A DNA stretch of 64,000 bases from Heterobilharzia americana (taxonomy: Eukaryota > Platyhelminthes > Trematoda > Strigeidida > Schistosomatidae): contig OX104134.1 of NCBI GenBank assembly GCA_944470555.2, positions 72,596,678-72,660,677 of the forward strand, in the 5' to 3' direction. How positions within the stretch are numbered: the first letter of the stretch is position 1; the number at the start of each line of letters is the position of its first letter. Positions 35,495 to 46,629 of this stretch are shown in pieces. The position numbers and the translations under genes were made by a program. A model generated the notes under the pieces. The model was not told where the DNA came from. It saw nothing but the letters and a program-made list of their open reading frames with translations, and did not search any database.

Positions 35495-36660
35495 TCAATT
35501 TCTTATGAATTTGTTTATAAATTTTGGTGGGTAATTATTGAGACGTAGGGTATTCTTGATGTGTCTAATTTCTTGTCGCAGATTTTCCGATCTACTAGTA
35601 AGCTTTTTCGCTCTATCACCTAAGCATTTAACTAGGCCTACTTTAACTGAAATGAGGTGGGAGGATTCGAAGTCTAAGTAGCGATTCGAATGGGTAGGTT
35701 TCCTATAGACACTAGTCTCTAGATTTCCTCCTTGTGTTCGTTTAGTCTTGAAATCCAACATTGCTAGCTCACCTTCTTCACTTTCTAAGTCACAGGTAAA
35801 TTGGATTGTATTTACTACTGAATTTATATGTGCCAAGAACCTATTGGTGTTCCGATTTCAGTACTGTAAACGTATCATCTACATATCGGAACCATATCTT
35901 TAAAGTAGGACTAAATGTTTGAAGGGCTACCTGTTCCCTACTATCCATAAATATGTCTGCGACGATAGGGCATATTGGTGACCCCATGGCAACACCTTCA
36001 GTTTGTATATATTTTATTTTGAAACTTAAAAACTGTAGATGTTAGGCGCAATTGTACTCCTAGTATGATTTCCTCAATCGGCAGCTTAGTTCGCTGCGTA
36101 AGTTCTTTGTCATCTTCAAGCCCATTTCGAACTGCCTCCAGAGCCATGTCAATCGGTATGTTTGTGTAAAGGCTAGTTATGTCAAAACTAGCCATTTTTT
36201 TCACTGTCGTCTAACCTATGCTTTAAGTCATAAGAGTTGGTAAGTCGAGACTTTGAGTGATTTCTTACTGGACCTAACACCATTGATAAATATTTCGACA
36301 ACTTGTAAGTCGGAGTGTTTCTAAAATCTACTATAGGCCTGATGGAATAACCTGGCTTATGAATCCTAATACTACCATACATTCTACTGGCATTATTAGT
36401 TTTCGGCATTAAATTAAACCACTTTGACTCACCTAGAAATGGCTTCATCCGGCGTATCAGATCCCCTGTCGATTTCTTGACCTTATTCTTAATAGTATCC
36501 ACTGACTTCTTAATTTCCTCATATGGTCCTGTTTCTATATGCTAGTTCACCTTGCAGATGTAGTCAGATTTGTTCATCACAACTACTGAGCTGCCTTTAT
36601 CCGATTTGGCAATTACTATATTGTTATCATTTTGAAGATTCCTGAGAGCTTCCCTCTCTG
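35495..36660 (-). pseudogene. Penelope-like reverse transcriptase (broken)
   Basis: The blocks on minus, in order: LPKSEREALRNLQNDNNIVI and AKSDKGSSVVVMNKSDYICK (about 36555-36660), RMYGSIRIHKPGYSIRPIVD (about 36320-36385), MASFDITSLYTNIPIDMALE (about 36140-36200, with the first catalytic aspartate), GVAMGSPICPIVADIFMDS (about 35950-36000), FRYVDDTFTV (YVDD at 35874-35885), and KTKRTQGGNLETSVYRKPTH (about 35690-35755). All catalytic residues remain, but the domain is spread over at least four frames and has an in-frame stop near 36540. Confidence 0.88.
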
Positions 36661-37476
36661 ACTTGGGTAGATTATATTTCACTTTCTTCTGTCATTTCAG
36701 TGTTAGAGCACACTTCTGAACAGTCAGAAGGTAGGTAGGTTAAAGTGCGTTAGATAAGGAGGATAAAGTGAGTTAATGATGTTGCAAACTTTCATCTACT
36801 GCCACGGTTGAAACTTATGTCACGCATACATCGCTGATTCTACTTTAGAGGGCTATGACAGTCGGAGTAAGACTGTGAGAAGAATCTTAAGGTGGCCAGT
36901 TCATGAAATATTCAGTTGTCAGTTCAAGAGGTTTAGGTCACTGGCGATTCCTTCATTAAGGTCAATAGAGTTCTAACAATCCGATCCAGTAAAACAACAC
37001 AGAATTACAAGCATATCAATAAATAGTAATACTTAAGTTATTGTTAAGCTTAATTTTTCTTGTGCATGGATTTTATTGGTACATTTATTCAGTTGGATCG
37101 ACTTATCAGATAAAGGTTCTGCCTTTTTGTAAACGGCTGAAATAAAATCTACATATGGGAGATATTTGAAGGAACCTACTTTTGTGAAATGACAGAGGTT
37201 TTAAAGTTCTAATAAAGAGGAAGCTTGAGAACCTTTTCTTGCCATAAGTGCTGGAAAAAAACTGATGCTGGACAGTTTGGAGGTTATCACATAGCCAAGT
37301 TCACTTACGCTGAACGCAACTTTGCTATCAAATGAGTAATCCTCACGTGATTAGTCAAACAGCAGAATCAAAGCAACCATTTTTATACCACGTTTCTTAT
37401 TTCAGTGAATTTTACTTAGTGTTGAATTGTCTAGTAAAATGAGGCTACAGAAACTTTTTTTTAATAATTTGTTTAG

Positions 37477-37608
37477 GCGCATTCCTTTTACCATACTTCG
37501 TCAGCGTTATAGTTGCTGGTATACCATTATTTCTTCTTGAAGTTGCTTTGGGTCAGTTTATGTCCAAAGGAGCAATAGCAGCATGGGATATCTGTCCACT
37601 TTTTAGAG
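37477..37608 (+). CDS. SLC6 Na+/Cl- -coupled transporter, exon with TM2 (partial gene)
   Basis: This is the first recognised exon of a sodium- and chloride-dependent transporter of the SLC6 family, a 12-TM plasma membrane protein that carries small amines or amino-acid-like substrates with Na+ and Cl-. It reads [20 protein letters not shown], then LEVALGQF and WDICPLFRG, which is TM2 and the first intracellular loop; the L-E-x-x-x-G-Q motif is diagnostic. It follows a T-rich acceptor ending TTTAG, enters with the last two bases of a Gly codon, and leaves in phase 1 with GTATGT. The preceding exon with TM1 (the Na+ and substrate site N-V-W-R-F-P) was not found. The TM6 sequence further on suggests the GABA/taurine/creatine subgroup, but the substrate cannot be fixed. 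Confidence 0.95.
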
Positions 37609-37715
37609 GTATGTTTGATAAATATTTATTATTCAGAATACTGTTTCATCGTATGATTGCTTTAACAACCTTTAACAACCAATGATTAATTGTGACTATT
37701 GGTTTCATCTTATAG

Positions 37716-37956
37716 GTATTGGATGTGCAAGTACTTTAATAAATTTCCTCGTGAACAGTTATTACACTGTTATTCTTGGGTGGGCATTTCATTTTATCTT
37801 CGCTTCGTTCAATACAGAACTTCCTTGGACAAAATGTGGTAATTCTTGGAATACTGAATCATGTCATACAGTTGATGTGAAGACAAACTTGAGTAATTCC
37901 ACACAGTTTTTACGTAAAGATTTAATGGAAGTTGATCCCGCTGCGGAATACTGGGA
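37716..37956 (+). CDS. SLC6 transporter, exon with TM3 and extracellular loop 2
   Basis: Joined over a 107-nt intron, this 241-nt exon encodes TM3 (STLINFLVNSYYTVILGWAF; the tyrosine pair is a conserved substrate-site feature) and the start of the big extracellular loop. The loop has TELPWTKCGNSWNTESC, with the conserved disulphide cysteine pair, two N-glycosylation sequons in KTNLSNSTQ, and ends PAAEYWE, the usual E-F/Y-W-E motif. The donor is GTAAGT at 37957. The phase at exit is 2. Confidence 0.95.
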
Positions 37957-39399
37957 GTAAGTCTGTATGCTTTATAAGTTTTCAAGTAACTCAGCTAATT
38001 GTTTCTTTTTCTGGATAACTGAATTCTAGCTTAATCTTGTGATGCAAGTAATGATCTTGTTTTAGCAATCAGGTTTCAACTACTCCTTAAAAAATTAAGA
38101 TGTGTCAAACATAAGTTGCAACAAAATTATAAGACTGTCATCTACAGGAGTAGAATGAAGGCTGAAATTATATGCTCAAGTAGGCTCCCCTTCAAAATAC
38201 TTTATTTTACGGCCCAAAAGCACCAGATTCTATTAGATGGCCCTGTTTAGAATTCTAAATAACTACAGCCCTAACTGTTTCTGAACAAAAAGCAACCGAA
38301 AATTCGACTTAAGAATAATGTAAGGGATTTGGAACTGTTTGTTTGCACGCTTACAAGACTTTGAAACCTGTAATGGATGAAAATTGTTTGAACTGTATTG
38401 CCAGTAGTTGTAAATTGCATCTTTGGAATATCGATGGAAGAACTATACATAGTTGAGCGACAAGTTTCATGAAAATCAATTTTTAAGTTATTTCACATTT
38501 TCATTCATTGATTTCGCTTTAATACCCGAAATCAGATGATAAACATGTTTCGATGTGTTGTCAAATATATTCATTGCTGAAACGGATTGTGTGAATCGCA
38601 TACTGTAGGGTTTCCTTCTGCTCCCTTTCAAAAACATGAGTAGTGGATACATAGTAGGAAGTATTTTTCTACTGCAGTGCATATTCCTTTATATACAGGT
38701 GAAGGTATTATGTACGCCACAAACAGTAATTCGTTCTAGAACATAATTTACCGAAGATCAGATTATGAGACGTCTAAGTTTACACCAAGTCAGGTTTCTG
38801 GGGTGGTAGTTTCAACCCTATAAGTACAAAATCAACGTGACTGACTCGCAGTCTATCTGTAAACTGCATATTCCATGTCTAGTTTTCTGTTTCTCCATGT
38901 ATGCTAAATTCACCAAAGTAAATCGCTGACGAGCCCATAATAAAGTGTACGAAAAGGGCTGTTTGCTGTTTAGGTCAGGCTTAAATGGTGTAGGGAATCG
39001 GAACAGTACGGCGATTAGCTTCTAAATGCCCATGTTATGAATTTGAAGTACTTTTAGATTAGATTCTTTCAATTCTTGACCGAAACGTTTAGTGATAGAT
39101 GAGTTAGAATAAAAGTGTAGAATGTTTAGTGCATGACTTATTCAGATCCCAAAATATTTCACGCTATTGGTATTTGCTACCTTTAGAAGACTGTAACTGT
39201 TGATGAAATTTATCGTTTAAACAATGTTTAACTCTGTTAACTAACTTTAATAACTGAATGTATTAATGTAAATAAAAGCTTGATACCTAATGTTCAGAAG
39301 TTTCTGTAAGAATGGGTAGTATCAAACTATATGCATTTTTTGATCCCAAGGTTATAAATAATCAATCAGTCACTAAAAACAGGGGATTTGGCAATTATG

Positions 39400-42300
39400 T
39401 CTGATGCCGAAGTTGCTACGCTAAATATCAGCATATCAAAATACAAAGAAACGAGATGAAATATATGTATATGTATATACCTTTAAAACATTTCGAGTAG
39501 TGTTAATATAACAATTTGAGTTATCTAAAGAATATTAATAACAAGGAGAACTTTGCAATGTTAGTTACTATTGGGAAGAGATTATCTATTGTTGCAAATT
39601 TGATAAGTAAGTTCTCTTCAAACATTTTTTGCCTCATACGATATGCGTGCTAGGCAAGGCACAGATGAATTTTTGTATTTGGCTGTTCGAACTTACATTC
39701 TTGTCCTATCTGAGCAGTTACAAGGTGACAGCTGTGTATAAAACGGGTTCTTATTGTCATTTAAAATTGATGTAGCTAGTTGCGTGCTAGAACTTGAATG
39801 TTTGTCAACTACAGTATTAATCCGTTGATCCAGAGGCACAGCATACCCTACCGACGTCTTTCAAAGACCTACGCAATATAATATAGTCGTTTTTCAGTAG
39901 AATAGGAAAGATCAGCAGAAACAATCAAGAAGAACAAGTAAAATGCAGGAATTTATAAATTGTAAAAGTAGAGGCTGAGTTATACCAGACAGTCTGTTTC
40001 TTTGTGTAATACGTGAAATGAAAGATTTTCTCGGAAGACAACAAGATATGAGATAACTAACTAAGACTGGAAGTAAAACTCAATCCAAGATAGTTAGCAC
40101 TCGATTTATTTTCTGCAGCAATGCTATCAGTGAAACAGGACTCATGGAATTTCTTGTCTGAGGCCCAAGTTAACAGTCTAAGATTTGGAAGAGTTTAGCT
40201 TGTAACCATTTGAGAGGGACTACTAGGGAATTTCAGACAACAAACCACTAAACTGAGAGGAATTTTAATGGGATTTAACTGGTATAGAAGCCGTCAGGTC
40301 ATCAGCATACTCAGCAAAATTCAATTCAACGGAATGAGTTCAGTCATGCAAAAAGAGTAAAAACAGAAACGGGAAAATTACTGCACCTTGAGACACCCCA
40401 GCTTCATTAAGTAATGAATTGGAGCACCTCCCTTCATAAACAGTTTACTAATTTCCTTCAAAATAATAAGAATATAACCATTTTGTAACCCATAGCTCAG
40501 TATGAGCTTTGGCAAGCTTATTTAACAAGATTGGTCTAGGAACAGAGTAGAAAGCTGATGAGTAGTCCAAGAAGGCATAAAGAATGTACTTAACACCATC
40601 CAGACAAGAAAAAATATATTATGTTTCAAGACGGTAGCAGCGTCTAAAGTTCTTCTTTCGGGTTTGTAAGTAAATAGTTTTTGATGTTTGAAGGCCTTCA
40701 ATGAAGGTTCAAGCGTAAAGGGAAGTAGTTTCACCACTGTCTTCAAAAAAGTGGAAGTTATAGAGATTGGTTAAAAACAAATATCTGATCCTGAAGATGA
40801 TCTAGGTACAACTTCAGTCTCCTTCCAAACAGTGGATATTGTACTTTTGGAAGACAGTGCAATAATGGTATCTGTCATAGGCTGACGTAAAATATCTACA
40901 CATTTTCTAAATATAATACTTGAAATACCATCAGGACCTAGGCTTCAGAATGGATTCAAGGATTTAATACATTTAAAAACGTCACTTACATTAGAACCAG
41001 CAAAACGACTATCCATTTGATTATGGTTACTAGTTGGGATAAAAACAGCTTGCTGATGTGTTAATAACTGGGTTAATGAGCAGACGTAAGGACAAGATAC
41101 TTTTCCTATTTGTTTTTCACCAGTAAGCTGTTTAAACAATTTCCATATATTGAAAGAGTTCTTACACGCTAGAAACTTCCGGTTGAAAATGTTATTCAGA
41201 CGTTATAGTTAAGTCTTCTAACGCCAGGCTGATCTTATCTTTCACTTTGTACAACCTTTCCTTTTCTCTCCGGAGTCTCTTGAGATAAGTAGAGAGAAGT
41301 CTGTCAAATTTCATATAGACTGTTCCAACAGAGCAGCATATGTCGAAACAGAATCTGAAATAACTTGTGATATTAGTGATGTAACTTGCTGGCTCTAACC
41401 TCATCAGCAAATATATCCCGGTATGTTTTTTGAAGCATGCTTTTCAAACACAGCATATTCTCCTGTCAATAATATCTGTACTAAACTTTCTCGGAAAGGT
41501 GTCCAGAAGTCTTCTTATGCAACTTGTCATACACTTTAGGCAAAACTTATACACTATGGTAATCAGAATTCAACAACGGAGCTCGTTTAAAGGGACTAAT
41601 ACATCCTAGATTCATTTGTAAACACTGAATCTAGTGTACTGTCAAGATCAGTAGAAAAGCTAACCATATTTTTACCGCTTAGTGACACAAGGAAACTGTT
41701 GTCACGCGAATTGAAATCTCCACAGAATAAAACCAAGGGGCTACCTACAACCGGAACAGCAAATTCGGTGAAGTCGTCAGTAAAAGTCGATAAATCTGAG
41801 GAAATGCAGTCAGATATGACACAGATGTTTGTATTTACTCAGATGTTTAGGACGATATTTAATGGTAAAGCACTTAATTTTTTCGTCAGAGGAGCTAAGG
41901 GATATATAGTTGGAGGTGGATCAGTTTGTATTGATAAACGTTGCTACATCTCTGCCACATTTCTCTTGGGAAAGCTCAAGTCTTGTCCAAATAATTCGAA
42001 AGCATCTAAAGAGACTGAATGGTCATCATACTAGTTAAGAAGCCATGTCAATTGCAGCTTTGTTACACCCGTATTCTGATAAAAATTTGTGGGCAAGAGT
42101 GACTGAAGGTAATCAACTTTCTTCGATAACGACCTGCAGTCTGTGCTAGGTATTTCCAGGATATTAATTTGATCTACGGTCATACACCTGACAGCCAGTT
42201 GCCATCCACCGTAGTGCTTTTTCTTAATTTTTCTGTCAACTTGTAAAGGAATAGATTGTGATGATTTTAAAGATGCCGGAGAGCACATAATACGTTTAGA

Positions 42301-42430
42301 TGACAGCTGAATGACTAAAACAATGTAGAAAGGAGAAATTTGATGTAATGTTTCCGTGGTAAAATGAGGTCATGCAAAGTTCAAGCAAGCTGCCAAGGGA
42401 AGTGAACCTAAGATAGTGTCTTAAAGCACT
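39400..42430 (-). mobile_element. CR1-like non-LTR retrotransposon, copy 3
   Basis: A near full-length copy of the family at 6770-9871, on minus inside an SLC6 intron. The leader similarity starts near 42430. The endonuclease begins at about 42180 (IPSTDCRSLSKKVDYLQSLL) and shows TKLQLTWLLN. The RT region has FAGSNVSDVFKCIKSLNPF (about 40945-41005), then VVKLLPFTLEPSLKAFKHQK (about 40670-40740) and FTYKPERRTLDAATVLKHNI (about 40615-40675). The 3' UTR runs down to about 39400. Numerous stops. It is antisense to the host gene, so transcripts of the intron would carry its complement. Confidence 0.82.
42031..42288 (-). pseudogene. CR1-like endonuclease start, copy 3 (broken)
   Basis: This 85-codon frame covers the leader and first part of the endonuclease, including STDCRSLSKKVDYLQSLL and NTGVTKLQLTWLLN, then stops. 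As in copy 1, the position of the catalytic glutamate in E-T-W is leucine. Confidence 0.7.
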
Positions 42431-44354
42431 CCACTGTGCTGGGTTTTTATAAAGGCAGGACTCCATTTACTATAATTCTATCTTACATCTAAAGATGAGT
42501 CTTTGCCCAGATTTTGCAACTAAATCGTTAATCCCCAAAAAACTCGTCCTCATTATTGTGTGCAGAAAGATGTTGTAGTGATCAACTTTTCACTAACTGT
42601 CATTGTATCTAGAGGCAGTGCGCAATGAACTTGATAATCTCTTGATTTATCAAAACGTTTAACCTGGTCATTTGAATTTTCACAAGATGTGAGCAGTGTC
42701 AAAAGTGTTCTTTCGAAAATGAAATTCAGATGGCATCTGAGAGTGCTTATTTAGTTGATCCTTATCACTTCGTAATAAAGTGCCTCGAAAAAGTAATACT
42801 TTTATCAACTGAACAGTATTAATAGGTATCAGATATCATTACCTTGCTGTTGTTTGCATGTGAGATGTTTGATCTTAAAATGCACTATACTTTGGTAGAG
42901 TTGTACTTAATATTCATGAGAAGAGAGATCAAACTTCTAAGAGTGGGAGTTGAAGAGATTCTGAGGTGTTTAAAATATAAAGATATAAGGTACAAAATCA
43001 TTCGGCAGTGATAAGTCGGTGGCGAAAGTTTTCAGTTGATAGCATGCAGGTATTACGTAATACAAAGTTACCAGAATTAGAATAAGATTTTTTGCAGGGC
43101 GGAGATAATATTAATAATAAACAAATCGGCTTGAGAGCACGTCACGTAATCAGTTATCAGTATGTCAATGACCTTCTATTCAGAAAATTATTTTATTTAT
43201 GATTAATACTTTCAAGAAATATTAATCACTGAAAAGTACCATCTATGTACTAATAGCAAACAATATAATTATACATTCGACCTCGTGATACTCTTATGCG
43301 TCATTTATTTCACTGAGCAACATTTCTTTTACGAGTTCTTAACTCGGTGTTCCAATTCTTTAAATAACAATCGTTATTATCATTATAATACTTTCTTCGA
43401 AGACATATATTATTCTTGATTGTCATTAAAAGAAATTTTGAAAATAAACAACTGCAGATTGGGCTGAATAGATAGAACTACTTTTATACATTTATGTTAA
43501 TCAATGCAAAATGACTTTGATGAAGGGATAGATATGGTTTGCAAAATAGAGATCTGGTTGTTCAAAACTCAGTTTACTTCTGAAGATCGTCACGACTACT
43601 GCATGCTCAAAAAACTTGAAAGCAATTTTCCTCTCATTTCAGCAACAAAACCTACACTCTGAGTGGGTCAGTGTTTATAAGAGAAAAAATAGGTAGCTGG
43701 CTGAATGCAATATAGCTAAATTTTCCTATTAATACAACACAAACAATGTTTTGTCTGTCAGCTTTATTAACTTTTTGTCGTTACTGTTGTCTCCACCAGC
43801 ATAAATAATTTGATGTCAGCAGATGAATATTTCTCAGTCTTTCCATCGTGGAATGATAAGCTGTCATGATTTGTTTTATTCTTGTACAAATGCTGCCTTC
43901 TTTATACTAGAATTAATAGCGATCAAGACAGAAATCTGCCATGAAAATCAATTTATAAGATCTAACCCACCAGCAATGAGTAATTAGTTTGTAAAATACA
44001 TGCTAAACAATATACTTACAAAGGTATTAACTTTAAACCTAGATAAAGATTACTGGAACTATATGAATAGGTAAGATGTGAAGCCTAATTGAAGGTTTAG
44101 TCAAGACAGGAAAGCTGGTAACGGTGTATTGATGTTGACACTGAAACTAATTTACCATTTCAAGCTTCAAAAAGGCTAGATTGTTTCGAATGAATAGAAG
44201 AGGGTTTGTGACCACTTAGTGAACTGGATAGCAATAATTTTAAAGATATAGTCGGAATATATTTGTAAATTGTGTTATACTATTAACTACAACCGTTTTC
44301 ATTAGTAATTTATTTTAAGGTTGTTTGCATCACGGACTAACACAAGTTGGAGAA

Positions 44355-44430
44355 GGGTTGAAAACCTGGGATAACTTGGCAGCTGTTTCACTATAGTGTA
44401 GGACTTCCTAGCACTGCGTACCGATGACTA
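44355..44430 (-). repeat. hammerhead SINE remnant
   Basis: Minus strand 44372-44418 matches the hammerhead tail of the SINE at 85-260: GCAGTGCTAGGAAGTCC, an 8-nt loop, then TAGTGAAACAGCTGCC. The CTGANGA core is scrambled to CTAGGAA, and the cleavage triplet GTC is GCC. The tRNA-like head is absent. A dead copy. Confidence 0.55.
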
Positions 44431-45756
44431 TTTTACTTAAATTTAATTATTTCAGGAATATATTTCAAAATTCTTATTTTGATCGTAAGTTTTGTAAGTT
44501 AACAGGGGTATTTCAAACTGACCCAGTTACGGCTACTTGAACTTACTCTTCAAGCATCAAACTTTAGATCAATCGTTTATGAGAACATCAGACAAGCACT
44601 TTTCGTAATGAATCTATATATACGAAACCGTTGTGCTATTGTAATGGGAAAGTTTTGAATCACAGATAACAACATTAGCCCTTCAACGGCAATACACTAT
44701 TAAAAGTCAAAACGTTTATGTTTTCCTAATTCTTTGGATATCCACTACGACTTTACCTTGAGTTCAGCCTTTCTTTTTGACCTTTTCTCATTGGGCTCCA
44801 TGTAAGGTTTGTCAAAATGTATGATCAGTAAGTTTGTCATTAACTTCGTTTAAATCTACTGTGCAAATAAATTTATCATTTAAAATAAATAACTTTTCAC
44901 TCTTCTTTTGACGAATTACATTCCAGACTCTAAAAGTAGAAGTTATGAATCTGAAAGTGAAAATAATAGTTTTTGTGCGTTTTTCGTGGGGTTTTATTAG
45001 CATAAATTATCGCTGCAGGACACGGAAATGGAGATTAAGTCTTTCTTTTAACTTAATTAAAGAAATGAAGATATCTGGATTCTGATCTAGGTAACAGGTA
45101 AAAACACTTTAAAGAAAAGATATAAAAGTTATGGTTCCAAGTTAAACTCTGTGATTGTGCAGACTACGGTAATTTCAAAATAAAAGTAGGAAAGTTGCGC
45201 TCCCCTATTCGCAATAGATGTTTTTTGCATATAATCTTACCGATTTCAGAAAATTCTGTATTGTGTAGTCCTCATAATTTTTGATAAAAAGATATTCTTT
45301 TGTAAAGCTGCCTTTATACTGGATATAAATATAAGCGCAAAATGGTACGTGTCTTCCTCTTAGCTGTAAGAGAAGAAAGATATCGAGATTAAATAACTTT
45401 TCAATTAAGGATATCATAAATTACTCAAGTAGAACAACCATCCCTGCTGGTTTAAAGACTAAAGGACTGATAAGCTTTAAAAAGTGATCGAACAGGTAAC
45501 TGTAAAGTGAAGATGATTTTCTGAGAAATAATACTTTAGGACACTTAGTAAAACTGCCTAAGAACTTACTAATTTAACATTTATTATTCATCTGTTTTCT
45601 CATACCGGTTGATCCACTTATTACCAACACACGAAGTTTATTCCACATACAGTCAGTTAAAAAAACATTTTTCCTCTTTTCAGCTGCGAAAATTGTTTGT
45701 CAGTTATATTTTAGAGAAGTTCTCAATAATTAGGATCTGTGTCATTTTCATTCTAG

Positions 45757-45889
45757 AAACAAAGTCCTACGGATATCCAGTGGTATTGATAATTTGGGAA
45801 CAGTTCAGTGGGACTTAGCTCTATGTCTTTTACTAGCTTGGACCATAATTTTTCTGGCAATTTGTCAAGGGATAAAAACATCTGGAAAA
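45757..45889 (+). CDS. SLC6 transporter, exon with end of loop 2 and TM4
   Basis: This 133-nt exon completes the split Glu codon of the previous exon and reads NKVLRISSGIDNLGTVQWDL, then ALCLLLAWTIIFLAICQGIK and TSGK. This is the conserved V-L-x-x-S-x-G-I-D motif and TM4 with the W-D/E-L-x-L-C-L motif. Acceptor TTCTAG, donor GTAAGT, exit phase 0. Confidence 0.95.
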
Positions 45890-46606
45890 GTAAGTTCACA
45901 AAGGTTGACCACATTGTAATATGTAATAAAGATGAGATATGCCTTTAACTAAGTTTTTTTATACTTACAAATTCATAAAGTATTTTGTTGATTTTTAGCG
46001 TAAGTATGTAAACTTTCTAATGAATGATAAATGAAGAAAAAGGTAAGTTACTACATTTCTTAAATTAATAACAATGAAGGTAGCTAAATTTTGACTTATT
46101 TTATTCCAGTAAAATTACGAGATTTGTATCATACATTTTACTCATAGTTTGCCATTTGGTGCTGAGATCCAAAATTATAATTTTCTTACTAAAATTAGAA
46201 AGAAGGTCATTGAGAAATTCAAAAAACGGAGTAATTCATTGAAGAAACTTCTCTTGACTGTTATATTCAGTAGCTACATAATCGCATTTCTAGTAGTAGC
46301 AAACTAGCAACTAAGTTTGTTCTGTAATTCAAAACTGACGTTTTCCACAGCTCAGTTGTTTTTCAAATGTTCAACAATGGTACCAGCAGGGTTTTCGTTG
46401 GAAGCTGTCGGGTGAAGACCATATGGTGTGATCTCTGACACAAAAGTATCATGAAGTAGCGAAAGGTATTACCACTGAACAGCGTGAGTGAAAAGAAAAC
46501 ACTCGCACTGATCTGTAGTATTTCTCAGGTCAGATCACAATTATCTAACAATCGGAGAGCCGTTTCGCCTGTTTAAAGCAGAGATTACCAGCTGTGTATC
46601 CGGACA

Positions 46607-46629
46607 AATTCAGCTCACAGAGCTGAATT
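46607..46629. repeat. perfect 10-bp hairpin
   Basis: AATTCAGCTC and GAGCTGAATT form a perfect 10-bp stem around ACA. It lies in an SLC6 intron. No poly-T follows, and no known element matches. Confidence 0.7.

Larger units (their letters stand above)
34650..36990 (-). mobile_element. Penelope-like element B
   Basis: The most complete Penelope-like copy in the window, on minus. A 5' region (36990-36720) is followed by the RT (about 36660-35495), a triplet-repeat linker (35407-35475), the GIY-YIG endonuclease (35290-34922) and a 3' region with a hammerhead-like segment (34822-34771). The order and motifs fit EN-plus Penelope-like elements. Frameshifts near 36190, 36000, 35840 and 35480 and several stops inactivate it. 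The 3' end is judged by comparison with element C. Confidence 0.85.
37957..45756 (+). other. SLC6 intron, 7.8 kb
   Basis: This intron separates the W-E of extracellular loop 2 from its continuation. It contains CR1-like copy 3 (39400-42430, antisense) and a hammerhead SINE remnant near 44372. The rest (37957-39395, 42435-44350, 44435-45756) shows no exon or known repeat. Confidence 0.8.

Noticed and set aside
35242..35534. Poly-valine and poly-leucine open frames
   Set aside because: They are translations of the (TAC)n microsatellite and do not represent a protein.
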